A DNA stretch of 64,000 nt from Conchocele bisecta (taxonomy: Eukaryota > Mollusca > Bivalvia > Lucinida > Thyasiridae): contig CM055273.1 in the NCBI GenBank assembly GCA_029237695.1, positions 55,417,968-55,481,967 on the forward strand. Direction: 5' to 3'. Under the pieces are notes generated by a model, which saw only the letters and a list, made by a program, of their open reading frames with translations, was not told the origin of the DNA and made no database searches. Shown piece after piece: positions 21,207 through 32,868 of this stretch (position 1 is its first letter; the number at the start of each line of letters is the position of its first letter). Both the position numbers and the translations under genes were made by a program.

Positions 21207-21600
21207 TAGTGTCTTTTGATATCAAATTTATCAGGCGAGGCTAGGAAATGCATAGGAATTCCGAGGCTCGCCGAGGAATTCCTACCGTTTCCGAGCCGAG
21301 CCTGATAAATTTGATATAAAAATACATTAACCTGGTATTCTATTTATCAGGTAACGTTTTATGCTTGAAAATGACCATATATGACGTCGTTATTTATGGA
21401 CAGAACGCGAACTTGTTTACGTTGCGTCATTACATAAACGCCATTCGGTAACGTCATGTGACTTCATCCGACCAATGGAACGTCAGTTTTCACTTCGTTG
21501 TACCCCGGATGTCTGTATCAGGTCAATGCCTGCTACAGAAAAATGTTATCAGTCAGTACGTATACGGTCAATACAGGGCAGGTTACCTGATAAATGCGTC
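21207..21600 (-). mobile_element. Two-module element, second type
   Basis: A palindrome with TTTTGATATCAAATTTATCA arms and loop GGAAATGCATAGGAATTCC is followed by TTAACCTGGTATTCTATTTA and a module bounded by TATCAGGTAACG and GGTTACCTGATA. The layout and joining sequence match the TATCCCGTCAACAC elements while the ends differ. Confidence 0.7.
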
Positions 21601-21618
21601 GTATGGCCAATCTGGCTC

Positions 21619-21863
21619 CAGTAGCCGATTTCATCAACATTGCAAAGTATACTTTACTAGCAAAGTAACTTTGAGGGAGTAATCATTTATGTTTCCTGAA
21701 ATGCATTATGTCATAGAGAACTAACAACTGCATAATGTCTGTGATAATGTATAAATTCAGTATAATAAAAAATAATAAATTTATCATAAAATTGAAAATT
21801 TCTCCCTCAAAATATACTTTGCTACTAAAGTATACTTTGCAATGTTGATGAAATAGGCTACTG
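21619..21863. mobile_element. ATTTCATCAACATTGC palindrome (copy 2)
   Basis: CAGTAGCCGATTTCATCAAC on the left and GTTGATGAAATAGGCTACTG on the right. One arm has lost part of the centre. Confidence 0.8.
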
Positions 21864-22020
21864 ATACACTAGCACATTCCGGCAGCCCAATGGCGATCTA
21901 TACTGTTTGTCAGGATCATGTCGGATGTTGCAGAGAATGGTGAGCAGTGTACGAATACCCTATCAACATCCATAGGCAAGAGAAACATCGGTTTAGTATC
22001 CATACCGTTATCGGTATAAT

Positions 22021-22374
22021 CAAGGTGCATGATCACGTGGTTATAACAACAACAACAGTGGATGAAAGTGTTGAAATCTTGAAAGTATTATTTGGTGGTC
22101 GAGGGAGTTTGGCACAGACATATGTCGTTTTTGAGAAGAATCGATTCCCGTGTCGGAGACACGGACATCGATTCTTCGCAAAAACGACAAAGGTTTGGGC
22201 GAAAATACAGAGACCACCAAATGCAGCTTAACAAGACGCGTTTGATGCGCCATATTTCATCAAAATCCGTTACGTAATAAGGACACTATAAAAGAATACG
22301 TACTTTGAATCAGATGGATTCTGGAAATTTCAGTACTTGTTGTTGTTGTTAGTACCACGTGATCATACACCTTG
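22021..22374 (+). mobile_element. Palindromic element with 5-bp target duplication (copy 2)
   Basis: Ends CAAGGTGCATGATCACGTGG and CCACGTGATCATACACCTTG. ATAAT lies at 22016-22020 and 22375-22379. The central hairpin is CGTGTCGGAGACACG. Confidence 0.9.
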
Positions 22375-22676
22375 ATAATTCTCTGGTAACAAACAAATAC
22401 TGTGATACTCTGTCAATGCCCGTTCCCACAGGTAGAAGGGGATGGCGGGATGGTTCCTTACTCCCGGAATGAAATATGTGTCTAATTCCCGATGGTGATA
22501 ACATATTCTACTTTGACGAGAGCATTGTGGACATCAAATTGACTAATACCCATCCACAGGGATCGTTTGTATCAGTTTCCCGCCTCTGTGTTCTTTCATT
22601 TGCCGTGCATTCCCACCGCCTCGCACCCGCCTCCCTATCCGCCTTTTCTCATCGGACCGGAAGACATTGCTATATA

Positions 22677-22892
22677 CAGTGGGTCCTCTCTAAACCGGAC
22701 ACCCTGAGAGGTCCCCATGGTGTCCGCTTTATCGAGGTTCCACTGTAAATCGGGCATATGACCACCCAAAGACACGTGTTTATGCTTTGCGATTACTAAC
22801 AGATATTACTATCTGAGATAAATGACAAAGGAACCCACAAATATTACCAACACAGTGATTTACAGGGTGTCCGGTTTAGAGAGGTTTCACTG
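22677..22892. mobile_element. Pogo-like compound element
   Basis: TA-bounded outer ends CAGTGGGTCCTCTCTAAACC and GGTTTAGAGAGGTTTCACTG, with an internal GAGGTTCCACTGTAAATC arm near 22733. The left third is itself a palindrome. Confidence 0.8.
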
Positions 22893-23082
22893 TAATTGCA
22901 TACATGCTAATGTAGTTAAATGCAGTTATAGGCGGCCCAGATGTGTAGGATCATAGCCTTAATGCATCCAATTTGTACTCTATATATGCATTCATGCGAT
23001 GTATACATATAAAGTACCTTTCCATGATGATAAGAAATCCCGGCTGGCAAAATTGACCGGCTGATCCAGCTTAATTTAACGA

Positions 23083-23165
23083 TGGCGTCAAGCGTAGCCC
23101 CTAATCAGACCGCGCTTCAGCGCGGTCTGATCAGAGGCTACACTGGTCGGCATTGAGTCAATGAA
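23083..23165. repeat. Fragment of the TGTGGCTGTGACTGG family with strong hairpin
   Basis: TCAGACCGCGCTTCAGCGCG repeats inverted, then TGATCAGAGGCTACACTGGT and CAATGAAACATC, words shared with the interior of that MITE family. Confidence 0.55.
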
Positions 23166-23746
23166 ACATCTAGACAATATCGTATAATGTTGAACCTATG
23201 TGAGAGTGAAATGGATGAGGATCTTTACTGGTCTATAACGTGATAATGTCCATTTTGTTGTTCGGCTCTCCGTATTATGAAGTGCGTCACCGATGGAATA
23301 CACGTTGTGATCTTGGCGTTTGAATAGATACTGTATTTGGAAATATAATGAAGCCGCTCCATACCAATTGGATGTTTTTGTAGGATATTTGCGTCACGAA
23401 ACACACACTAGTTGTTAGTGAACTTACTTTAAAGGTACATGCCCACTCAGTGAGCACACACTGGTATTTATATCAGAGACATCATCTGATACATTTTCTG
23501 GCAAAATAAACATTAATTCACCATTACCCCATGTATTGATTGACATTATTATACATTTTATATTTAATTTAACTTTCCACACTGATATCAGGGGCGATAA
23601 CCGTGTTTCCTTAAAATTGTAACGGACATTATTATTTATACTCTGTATTTATTTTTAGATGTGCCATTATCATGCTTTATAAACTGTCGAAAATATTATT
23701 TGTCCAGGTGACGCATTTAATTGTTATAAATAATTATGGCCCTATA

Positions 23747-26054
23747 TCGCTCACCTGTGCAATGTCAAAAAACTGAAGCAAATACTGGTATGTAAAGTTG
23801 TCACTACATGCCCGCCGAGGCATTTAATGGTATGTTTAAAAACTTTAACGCAGATTTCGGACGGACGGACGCACGGACGCACGGACTCCCGGACGTCATT
23901 GTGATCACTATGTCTCGCTTTCCGCAAGCGGGCTCGACAAAAATAAGCCCATGACAGGCACAAAATGTCAATGTGACAAACTTGAGAAGTCACCAGGGTA
24001 GGAGTTGTCTCGCGATATGTACATATATATCTTAAACAACTGTGAGAGGTTTGGAGATCACAAGAGGATGCTTCTAGCCTTCTTTTTATTGCAATCCTTA
24101 GATTTTATGTATTATATAACCATATTCCGTAAACGAGTTGACCCCTATTTGACACCCTGGCCATGCCCATTTTTGACCCAGATGTCATTATACATCGATC
24201 AATTCTGTCAAGTTTCGTCGAAATCGGTTTGGTGGTTCGTGATTTTTTAAGAATTTATGCTATTTTTAGACGGCGGCCATCTTGGATTAACGACGACCGC
24301 CATTTTAGCAAAACTGAAAAGGCTTTACCAATGAACCATAACTCGAAGCTTGACCACCAATGGCCAAGCGGTTTGTATGAAGAAGACATTTTAAATCTCT
24401 AATAAAATAACGACCTTTTGACCTTTCGGCGGCCATCTTGGTTGATGTAATCATCCGATTCGATGAAAAAAAACAACACATCGATCGCCTCATCAATACC
24501 TTTGATTTGATATACTGGTGGTTCGGGAGAAGAAGATTTTTTAAAATGTTGTGCTATTTTTAGACGGCCGCCATCTTGGATTAACGATGACCGCCATTTT
24601 AACAAAACTGAAAAGGTATCACCAATGGACCATTACTGCGAGGTTTGCTACCAATGGCCAAGCGGTTTGTATGAAGAAGACGTTTGAAATCTCTAATAAA
24701 AGAACGACCTTTTGACATTTCGGCGGCCATCTTGGATGATGTAATTATCTGATTTCGACAAAAAAATCTCATAGGTGATCAAATATCATTTCGAAAGTAT
24801 GGACGAAACGTCCATACTTTCGAAATGATATTCGGTCAAATGTGAAATTTGACCCCTACTTGACCCTTCTTGCCCCACCCATTTTTGACCCGGGGGCCAC
24901 CATTTGAAGGAATCTGAAACATCGTTAACTATCGATCATTCATATCAAGCTTCGTCGAAATCGGCCTGGCGGTTCGTGAGAAGAAGATTTTTTGAGAATT
25001 TGACCTACTTTTCAACGGCGGCCATCTTGGATTTCGTGTTGACCACCATTTTGACAAAAATGAAAAGGCTTTACACAGTGACCATTACCGTGAAGTTTAG
25101 CCAATATCGGCCAAGCGGTTCACGAGAACAAGCCGTTTGAAATCTTGGATGACATGACCATCCAATTTCGACAAAACATGTACCAGAGCGATCGCCTCTT
25201 TGATACCTTCGATTTGATATAGATATGACCATATTTAGTTCAAAATATAATTTCACCCCAATTTGACCCCACGCGCCACGCACATTTTTGACCCCAAGGT
25301 CACTTTTAAGAAGTTTGAAAGAGCATTGTACATCGATCATTCCTACCAAGTTTCGTCGAAATCCGGCTAGCGGTTCACGAGAAGAAGATTTTTTTCAGAA
25401 TTCATGCTATTTTTAGACGGCTGCCATCTTGGATTAGCGATGACCTCCATTTTCACACATCTGAAAGGCTTACCCATGGACCATAACTTTTAAGTTTGGC
25501 TACCATGGGCCAAGCGGTTCATGTGAAGAAGAATTTTGAAATCTCTAATAAAAGAACGACCTATTGACCTTTCAGCGGCCATCTTGGATGACATAACCAT
25601 CCGATTTCGACAAAAAATACACCAGAGTGATCGCCTCGTTGCTACCTTCGATTTGATATAGAACATGACCATATTCGGTCAAAAATAAAATTTGACCCAA
25701 ATTTGACCCCACGGGCCACGCCCATTTTTGACCCCGAGGACACGATTTTAACAAATTTGAAAGAGCATTGTACATCGATCTTTCCTACCAAGATTTGTCG
25801 AAATCCGGTTGGCGGTTCTTGAGAATAAGATTTTTAAAGAATTTGTGCTACGGCGGCCATCTTGGATTACGCAATGACGTCATTTTAACAATTTTGCAAT
25901 CCCCCTACCTAAGGACCATGACCATGAAGTTTGGTGACTAATAGGCCCAATGGTTACCGAGGAGAAGATGTTTGAAAATGTTCATGGACGGACGGCGAAC
26001 GACGGACACATTGCGGTAACAATAGCTCACATGAGCTTCGCTCAGGTGAGCTAA
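23747..26054. mobile_element. Inserted 2.3-kb element with degenerate ~150/300-bp tandem repeats
   Basis: Left end CGCTCACCTGTGC; the right end is a hairpin AGCTCACATGAGC / GCTCAGGTGAGCT. The interior repeats GGCGGCCATCTTGGA-like words near 24265, 24425, 24563, 24722, 25017, 25420, 25575 and 25850, alternating with CAAGTTTCGTCGAAATC and GAGAAGAAGATTTT. GGAC-rich tracts lie near both ends. Noncoding. The hairpin followed by CTAA could suggest a Helitron-type end, but this is weak. Confidence 0.75.
24783..24832. repeat. Hairpin inside the 2.3-kb element
   Basis: ATATCATTTCGAAAGTATGG and its exact inverse enclose a short ACGAAACGT centre. Confidence 0.7.
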
Positions 26055-26287
26055 AATACCATGACTCATTTGCATATAAAAATAGCCTTATACCAAACGC
26101 GCGTCACTATCAGTAAAATAAATATTACAAAATGGTTATATCGGTATAGTGGCCCTCGTAATCTTTAGAACTGGTGGAATAGTGACACAATTATACACTT
26201 ATTTAATTCATATAAAAACAATGTGTGCCTACTGAGTGGGCATGTACCTTTAATTTAGCCCATGCTTTTATGTGAATTTTGTGTTAT

Positions 26288-26666
26288 CAAGGTATATGAT
26301 CACGTGTTACTAACAACAACAACAAGCACCGATTCAAAGTACGTAGTCTTTTATAGTGTCCTTATTACGTAACGGATTTTGATGAAATATGGCGCATCAA
26401 ACGCTTCTTGTTAAGCTGCATTTGGTGGTCTCTGTATTTTCGCCCAAACTTCTGTTGTTTTTGCGAAGAATCACGGAAATCGATTAAACGCAAAAACGAC
26501 ATATGTCTGTGCCAAACTCCCTAGACCACAAAATGCAGCTCATGAAGACGCGTTTGCTGTTCCATATTTCACCAAAATCCGTTGCATATTAATACAAATA
26601 TCAAATAATACTTACTTTGGAGTGGGCGACATTGTTGTTGTTGTAACCACGTTATCATGCCCTTTG
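26288..26666 (-). mobile_element. Palindromic element with 5-bp target duplication (copy 3)
   Basis: Ends CAAGGTATATGATCACGTG and the inverse CATGCCCTTTG. GTTAT lies at 26283-26287 and 26667-26671. Confidence 0.88.
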
Positions 26667-26671
26667 GTTAT

Positions 26672-28230
26672 TATATGTCATGAAGTAGTGCTGAGGTTTT
26701 GTTGAATACGTCACGACATTTCGTCCGTCTGTCCATTTTTAAATATGAATGTTCCAAGCGTGTATACATATAATAAAACAAAATTTTATATAGGCTTCCA
26801 ACGTCATGTCGCGAAGTCATATACTAATTGGAGTTTCTAATGTATATGGTCATGGTGCACGTCATTAGTTTGAGCTGGCGATCAACTATCGGCCAAATAT
26901 GAGCGATAATCCACGCCGGACGGCATCCGATTCTGTGTGAGAATATTTCGTACACGCAAATTTCGCTTTGGATGGGGTATGCAAAATGCGAATAACTGAA
27001 TAAATGCAGGAAACAGCGATTTGAAGTGAGTATATTCACACACCTAATACCTTTTTCGATTGCCAGAGACAGAAGTCATACATTTAATCGATGGTTTTTG
27101 TGTTTGTGCGAGTCGGAAAAGAGATGTCTCTTTCTATAATAGCCATATTGCTTATCACCTTTCTATAAATAGAAGATGGTACTGTACGAGACCAAGTGGG
27201 GTAATGGGATTTTTTTTAATAGGCATTTTTTTTGGTGTCATAGATCCAAGTCTTCCACCTGTGAGAACAGATAGTGAATTGCATGGACTATCGTGAATGC
27301 ACCAGGAATAAATTGTTTAATGTCCCAATGACAAGCTACCTTTAAATAGCCAGGACGAAGTTTCGCCCTTGTCAATTCCGCTACAAGAGTAATGAACTGT
27401 GAGTGAAAATATTGTCATGTCGTGACACAAATACAAGACTGTGCGCACTAGCAATTGATATGGTTCTTCTAGTACTGTTCGACCATTATCAAGGATATCT
27501 TGACTTGGGGTATTGTTATTATTTTATATCCCCACCCTCCCCCCCCCCTCATTTCTTCGTACTTTGGGACCCTCGCATTTTGAGTTGAGTCTCCCAAAGA
27601 CAAACTGCTACCGTAACACTCCCAAAACAAACACAAGTCGGTGGTAGGACAAGCTGATCACAAGCTGTGGTAACAAATGTCTCAAATATGTTACCATAGC
27701 CATTTTGTCCATGTGGCAGATTTCCACGCGCTACCCTTGAAGGTGGTATAGTCTCCCACTAGGTGAGTGAGAGACTGCGATGGAGTAGACATTACATGTA
27801 AGCGATACAGGCTTTTGTTCTCATGCTATTCGAGTGGCTGTGAACTGTACATAGTACGCATGGAAGTAAGGGTGCCTGTCATCAGACATGAACACTGCCT
27901 TTCAGAGCAAACAGTTATTTATACACTTTTAAAAAAAAACAAATGGATATATTGTTTACGTCACGGGTTCCCATCCGTCTGTCCGTCAGTCACGTTTCTC
28001 GTAAGAAGTAAAACGTTTTAACCGTAATAGGTAGGGACTTGAAACTTGGTGTGTGCCTTCCTTATGGTGTGTAGATGCGCAGTGAATTTCGATTTTGGAT
28101 TCGACCCCCGGTCATGAATTATCTCCCCCTTTTCAACTTCGCATTTGGGAAACGTGGGTATATTGCGATGGCGCGTCATCGACTGTGCTATAGTTTTAAT
28201 GTAATTTAATGTTGAACGTATTGTTCTCCC
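26672..28230. other. No gene or repeat family recognised
   Basis: Short frames only, none with a recognisable domain. A C-run lies near 27540. No paired terminal repeats were found. This is one of the least repetitive stretches and could hold host intron or spacer. Confidence 0.4.
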
Positions 28231-28280
28231 CGTATGCATATGTTGAACTAAACGGTCGTATATGTTGAACTAAACGGTCA
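28231..28280 (+). repeat. Two-copy tandem repeat of ~22 bp
   Basis: TATGTTGAACTAAACGGTC occurs twice in succession. Confidence 0.7.
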
Positions 28281-30007
28281 ACCAATCAGTTAATCAATAT
28301 ACTTCCGTGGTTTTCTACAATCATAAATTGTTAAAACGCTCAGTAAACACGTCAAAATGAAGAAATCAGCATACCTAATTCGCGTACCCGCGAACGTTCA
28401 TACTTGCTGGTACATGAACTTGCCGGTTTGAGTGTTTCGCTTTGCACATTCATGTGCTAACAAAAGACTCAAGCTCATCCGTCTTTACATTCATTATTCA
28501 TGGCCAACATGCTTCTAGTTCGATTATTTCAACTTGCAAACTGTTGAAAATGTTGGCGTATACTCCATGTGTAACGGTAGATACTGTAACGTCATTTAAT
28601 GTCGCTTCACTTCGCTTTTATGTGGCGTCTCTTTTGCTCAAACGACCTGTATAGTGGTATTGTATAAACTATAATATCGTAGTGCATATTGCAGATATCA
28701 GATACCATTGTCATAGTAACAAAATGTCATATTGACCAAACAATTCCTGCCCGAATACAGGTTTTCGCGGCTCATATATAAGAAGCAAGTGTTTATGTAT
28801 GTTTATGATATGTTGCTTAAAATATACTTTGAGACAAACCAAGACGTTAGGATAAGGATTTCTAATAGTTGGTGAAATCGAATACGTGGCGATGTTACAT
28901 TTACATGAAAACATATTAGACATGAAAAACGTTATGATGTTCGGGTTTCACTTGCCTGGAAAATAGTTCCGCGTGCCTTGCAATAGTCCTACGTGCCTGG
29001 GCAATAGGAAAAAACTATTTCACCCCTGAATGACATTCAATGTAATTTAGATCGGTCTGTCGATGCACCCCACGCCAAATTTATATTCCTTATGTCGTAT
29101 ACACTGTTACAGGTTGAATAATAAAACATGAATTTGATGGTCATTCTGAGATCAGTCTCGGTCTCAGGCAATAGTGCAATGGGTCGTCCACAACACCTCT
29201 GGGCAATAGTTTTGACTGTGTCCCCGAATGACCGTGAAATAACTGTATAATGGCAGGTTTATTAATTATTGCACATGCTGAAATAATAAGATCTATGAAT
29301 TTTGCCATTATTGGTATTTTCCAATAAAGTTCAAAATATAAGATTTACGCAAATGTGTACACATGGTGCATTCCAAGACAATTTGATACTCATCTTCTAT
29401 GATTGAACAACATGAGCAAATAAGATGTTCTGCTGGTGTCCTATTGATTTTATTTTCCATTTACCAGATTCTATTTCTAGACGGTGTGATGATGTTCGTA
29501 ACTGTGTCATCATAAGCGGACACCATAGACAATATCTGGTTTAATAAAATGGGGCGATATTTTGGAATGTCATACAACACGACTGTCACGGTCAGCACTC
29601 TATTGACCTTCCTGTCTCTGACTTTCTGCTGCTTTCTAATCAAAATATAGGAAATTTGTTGATTCTCCCGTGTATAATTTGCCGATAGATAGGTACAAAT
29701 TTATTTTATTGAAAATAATTTCACTAGGGTATATCATGAACATTTCTTTCTAAACGTCGTACAGTATGATCATTTCGCACTAAAATAAATTGAACAACGT
29801 TTCCTACAGGTACATGCTGAGTGAAACTGGCAAATTATGCCAAACCAAATTATCTTCCCTGTTTATCGCAGCTTCTGATACACGTAGTATGTACATGTAC
29901 TTGGATATAACGCAAGTTTTTGGAAATTGCATGAACTACATGGTGCGATTGATTAATATCAATTATGTCATGTACTATGAAAGAAGCGAACAACACATTC
30001 ATGTATT
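28281..30007. other. No gene recognised
   Basis: No domain-bearing frame. GGGCAATAG-like words recur near 28998 and 29209. Nothing else stands out. Confidence 0.4.
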
Positions 30008-30274
30008 TTTTATCCCGTCAACACAGTGCGTATGTGCCGTGAAACACAGTGCCGTGAAATATTTTTGATATCCAGTCAATACTATTGTTTGCATTTTAAA
30101 GCCATTTTTAGGTGTTGACGGGATAAATAGAACAGTAGGTTAGTGCCGTGAATGGGAAAACATATCTGGCGAGGCACGGAAACGGGATGTGCTCGGCAGA
30201 GCCTCGCCCATCCCGTTTTCTGTGCCTTGCCAGATATTTTTCCCATTCACGGCACTAACCTACTATTCTCTATA
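30008..30274 (+). mobile_element. Two-module element (copy 4)
   Basis: TATCCCGTCAACACAGTGCG module followed by the ATAGTAGGTTAGTGCCGTGA-type palindrome (the first base differs here: AACAGTAGG). Part of the first module is deleted. Confidence 0.8.
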
Positions 30275-30436
30275 TATACGAGGCATCATCTGAGACACAG
30301 TACCTTTAATGCCTTTAGTGCAAATAGATAACGCCACGCAGCTGTATGCCTGTGCCCGGTTGTTCAAAACATGAATGGTTAAAATCTCTGTTTAATGAAT
30401 AGGCGTCCCACTGGTCAACACACCTTTATTTGTAGT

Positions 30437-30625
30437 CCAAACCCTTTCAACACTACATACCTCTATAGCAGTGTTTGCAAACAGTGTGGATAAAAATGAG
30501 CCGGCTCGTAACGAGCCTGCCCAACTGGATATACACTTTTCTAAGCAAATGTCAATTTATTTTACAAAATAAATCCCCGTTTTTTATAAATGGACTAGTC
30601 TAAATATCATTTTGTGACGACTAGA
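30437..30625. mobile_element. TTAA-target MITE, type 3, degraded copy
   Basis: AACCCTTTCAACACTACA, the GCCGGCTCGTAACGAGCC hairpin and ATAAATGGACTAGTCTAAAT match the type-3 body, but flanking TTAA sites are lost. Confidence 0.6.
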
Positions 30626-30920
30626 GAGGTCGGAAAATATATGTCACCGTATTTAATGTGAACCAGTATGGATTATTATGTAGAATCTATTTAATAGATA
30701 CGTGCAACATCATTTAACATGGGATCATTAATAATCTGTGCAACATTGTAATAGGGATAGTGAAATACATTTTAACAAGTTATATTCGGAATACGGGAAC
30801 TATTTGTTTTTATTCCTTTTATTTGTCTGAAAAGTATGTATTGTGATCACTCATTTTTTTGTGGGGTTTTGACTGGAGAAATGGAGCCAATCCTCATAGA
30901 TAGTACCTGATTTAATAGCG

Positions 30921-31193
30921 TACTACCACCGCAGGGGACATGGATTTCTTTCATTAATTTATTCCCACGAAATAACAATTCGTTCAATCAATTTAACAAT
31001 TCAATTCCCTCAATTTAACAATTCGTTCCCACGATTTAACAATTCGTTCCCGTGGGAACGAATTGTTATTTCGTGGGAACGAATTGTTAAATTGAGGGAA
31101 CGAATTGTTAATTCGTGGGAACGAATTGGTAAATTGAGGGAATGAATTGTTATTTCGTGGGAACGATTTCTACGTCCCCTGCGTGGCTCCGTA
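30921..31193. mobile_element. Minisatellite foldback, type a (copy 2)
   Basis: Degenerate left end TACTACCACCGCAGGGGACA and right end CCCCTGCGTGGCTCCGTA. Two inverted arms of 21-bp GGGAACGAATTGTTA-type units meet near 31049. No flanking 6-bp duplication is recognisable, unlike the other intact copies. Confidence 0.8.
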
Positions 31194-31227
31194 TACTAGT
31201 ACATGCTACGGATATACATATTTATAT

Positions 31228-31313
31228 CACGGTTCGTCCGCCTGTACGAGGAGATAATCCGCGATTACGATGAGCGGATTGTCGCCCGTACAAGCGGACA
31301 GCCGTGCTCTAAG
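31228..31313. mobile_element. Small palindrome with CACGGTTCGTCCGCCTGTAC arms
   Basis: TCACGGTTCGTCCGCCTGTA pairs with TACAAGCGGACAGCCGTGCT, with inner ATCCGCGATT / GAGCGGATT. A second copy at 42239-42568 is split by an insertion. Confidence 0.65.
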
Positions 31314-32082
31314 TTATTTATCTCACATACATACCCGTACTATGGCTGGTTGTGATATTATCTAAACACTGGGAATATGGGTCGTGTGGGGTAATGTTTC
31401 ATTAGAGTATTATTACCAGTTAATACTGTGTCAGGTCACAAGCTATGCATTTACAGAATACATACAGCCTGATAACAAATATGTCGCATCCTGGGTAAAC
31501 TGCATTCATATATCCGCGTCACAGCCAATTAAAAACTGACGTTCCTTTCGTCGAACAACGTCGCCTACTACTGGACAGTGTACACCTATCTATCTGGCAC
31601 ACGCTACCTCACTATACAGTGTAGAGCCGAGCGGAGGTCTATGATATAAAACTGTAATGTCTGCCTTGTAACGGGGACGCCTGTCCAAATCACAGACATC
31701 GAACACTGAGTATACAAGACAATTGGGTTGAAAACTACCAAGAGTTGGTGACCCGGAAGCAATGTGTCACCAAGCAGATATTAAATAATAAATACTTTTC
31801 CTTGTGGCTACCTTGCATGTTGCTTAGACCAATGATGCATGCAAATGATTATTACAATGATTGGTTTGAGAACAATATAATCAGGACATCATTTTAATAA
31901 GAATCAACAACATTCTTTGATTTTACAGAAATAAAATAATTATTTATTATTAGGAATAACGATTACCTAAAATACTTCAAACTGATTTCGTGCTTTCCTC
32001 AAGACTGGAGAACACGAGTTAAAAATGAATGAATAAACATGGTAAATACAAAGATACTAATAATAGGACAAATAAAAACCAC
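31314..32082. other. No gene recognised
   Basis: No recognised domain or paired repeats. TTATTTATTATTAGG-like AT-rich sequence lies near 31939. Confidence 0.4.
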
Positions 32083-32227
32083 GTTGAATTTTCGAGATCT
32101 TTTCTTGAATTTTCAAGAATTCAAGAAAAGTTCTTGAAAAATCAAGAAAAGAACTTGAAAATTCAAGAAAACATCTTGAATAAATGGAAATTAAAAAAAA
32201 CTAAAATGGCCCTAATGGGCTTCCGTA
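32083..32227. mobile_element. Minisatellite foldback, type b, truncated
   Basis: A short pair of inverted TTCAAGAAAAG arms ends in GGCCCTAATGGGCTTCCGTA. The left end is absent. Confidence 0.75.
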
Positions 32228-32305
32228 GGATGGGGAACTGTGATAATATTGTAACGTCTTGAATGGTGAATATTCCTTCCAGTCTTTGCATTAAACGAAC
32301 ACATA

Positions 32306-32383
32306 TCGATGGTCTAGTAACATAAGGTCGTAACTGCTATGCTAAAGCATAGCAGTTACGACCTTATGTTACTAGACCATCGA
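32306..32383. repeat. Perfect 78-bp palindrome
   Basis: CGATGGTCTAGTAACATAAG through GCTATGCTAAAGCATAGC and back. It abuts the MITE starting at 32386. Confidence 0.75.
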
Positions 32384-32385
32384 AA

Positions 32386-32839
32386 TGTGGCTGTGACTGG
32401 CGAGATGGGAGTATGTGTTTTGATCAGTGTAGATTCAGATCAGCCTGTGCGTCCGCACAGTGTGATCAGGATCTGAACAGTTCGCCATTTCATCAATGAA
32501 ACACCCATCATGCTTTACTTCTAACAAACAATTATATCGTTTAGCAGGCTACATGAGTCTGTTGTATGATTAGGGGGTCTTTTCACTACGCTTCGTACGA
32601 CTAAAATGTTCGTAAGTGCAAAATTGTGATAGTTTGTAAATTTCACATTAACAATATTTTCTTGTAAACAATTATTGGATTTAAATTTATTGAGCATAAT
32701 TCATCAATTGAAATTTCCAGACGATCTTAAATTTGCACTTACGAACATTTTAGTCGTACGAAGTTTAGTAAAAACGAGCCCCTGGAGCTAAAATGATCAC
32801 AAATCCAATTAGCCCCATTTCGCCAGTTACGGCCACGTA
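32386..32839. mobile_element. TA-target MITE, TGTGGCTGTGACTGG family (copy 3), interrupted
   Basis: Starts TGTGGCTGTGACTGGCGAGA and ends CGCCAGTTACGGCCACGTA. A GGCCGTTTCACTAAAC palindrome is inserted at 32571-32783. Confidence 0.8.
32571..32783. mobile_element. GGCCGTTTCACTAAAC palindrome family (copy 3), nested
   Basis: Starts GGGGGTCTTTTCACTACGCT and ends AGTTTAGTAAAAACGAGCCC. The central ATATGCAGCC loop has been lost. Confidence 0.8.
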
Positions 32840-32868
32840 GTTATGTAGCATGCAATAACCTTTATTAA

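Larger units (their letters stand above)
23429..26252. mobile_element. Outer TIR element, split by a 2.3-kb insertion
   Basis: TTAAAGGTACATGCCCACTC on the left matches the inverted right end (26219-26252). The body contains GATAACCGTGTTTCCTTAAA. An uninterrupted relative of the body lies at 58130-58330 on the opposite strand and lacks the 2.3-kb insert. Confidence 0.75.

Noticed and set aside
22092..22277. ORFs in the 5-bp-duplication family as a transposase remnant
   Set aside because: The frames arise from palindromic arms, are short and differ among copies; no conserved protein.
23747..26054. Helitron
   Set aside because: The terminal hairpin followed by CTAA is suggestive, but both ends share an inverted AGCTCACCTG word and no Rep/helicase trace exists. 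Left as unclassified.
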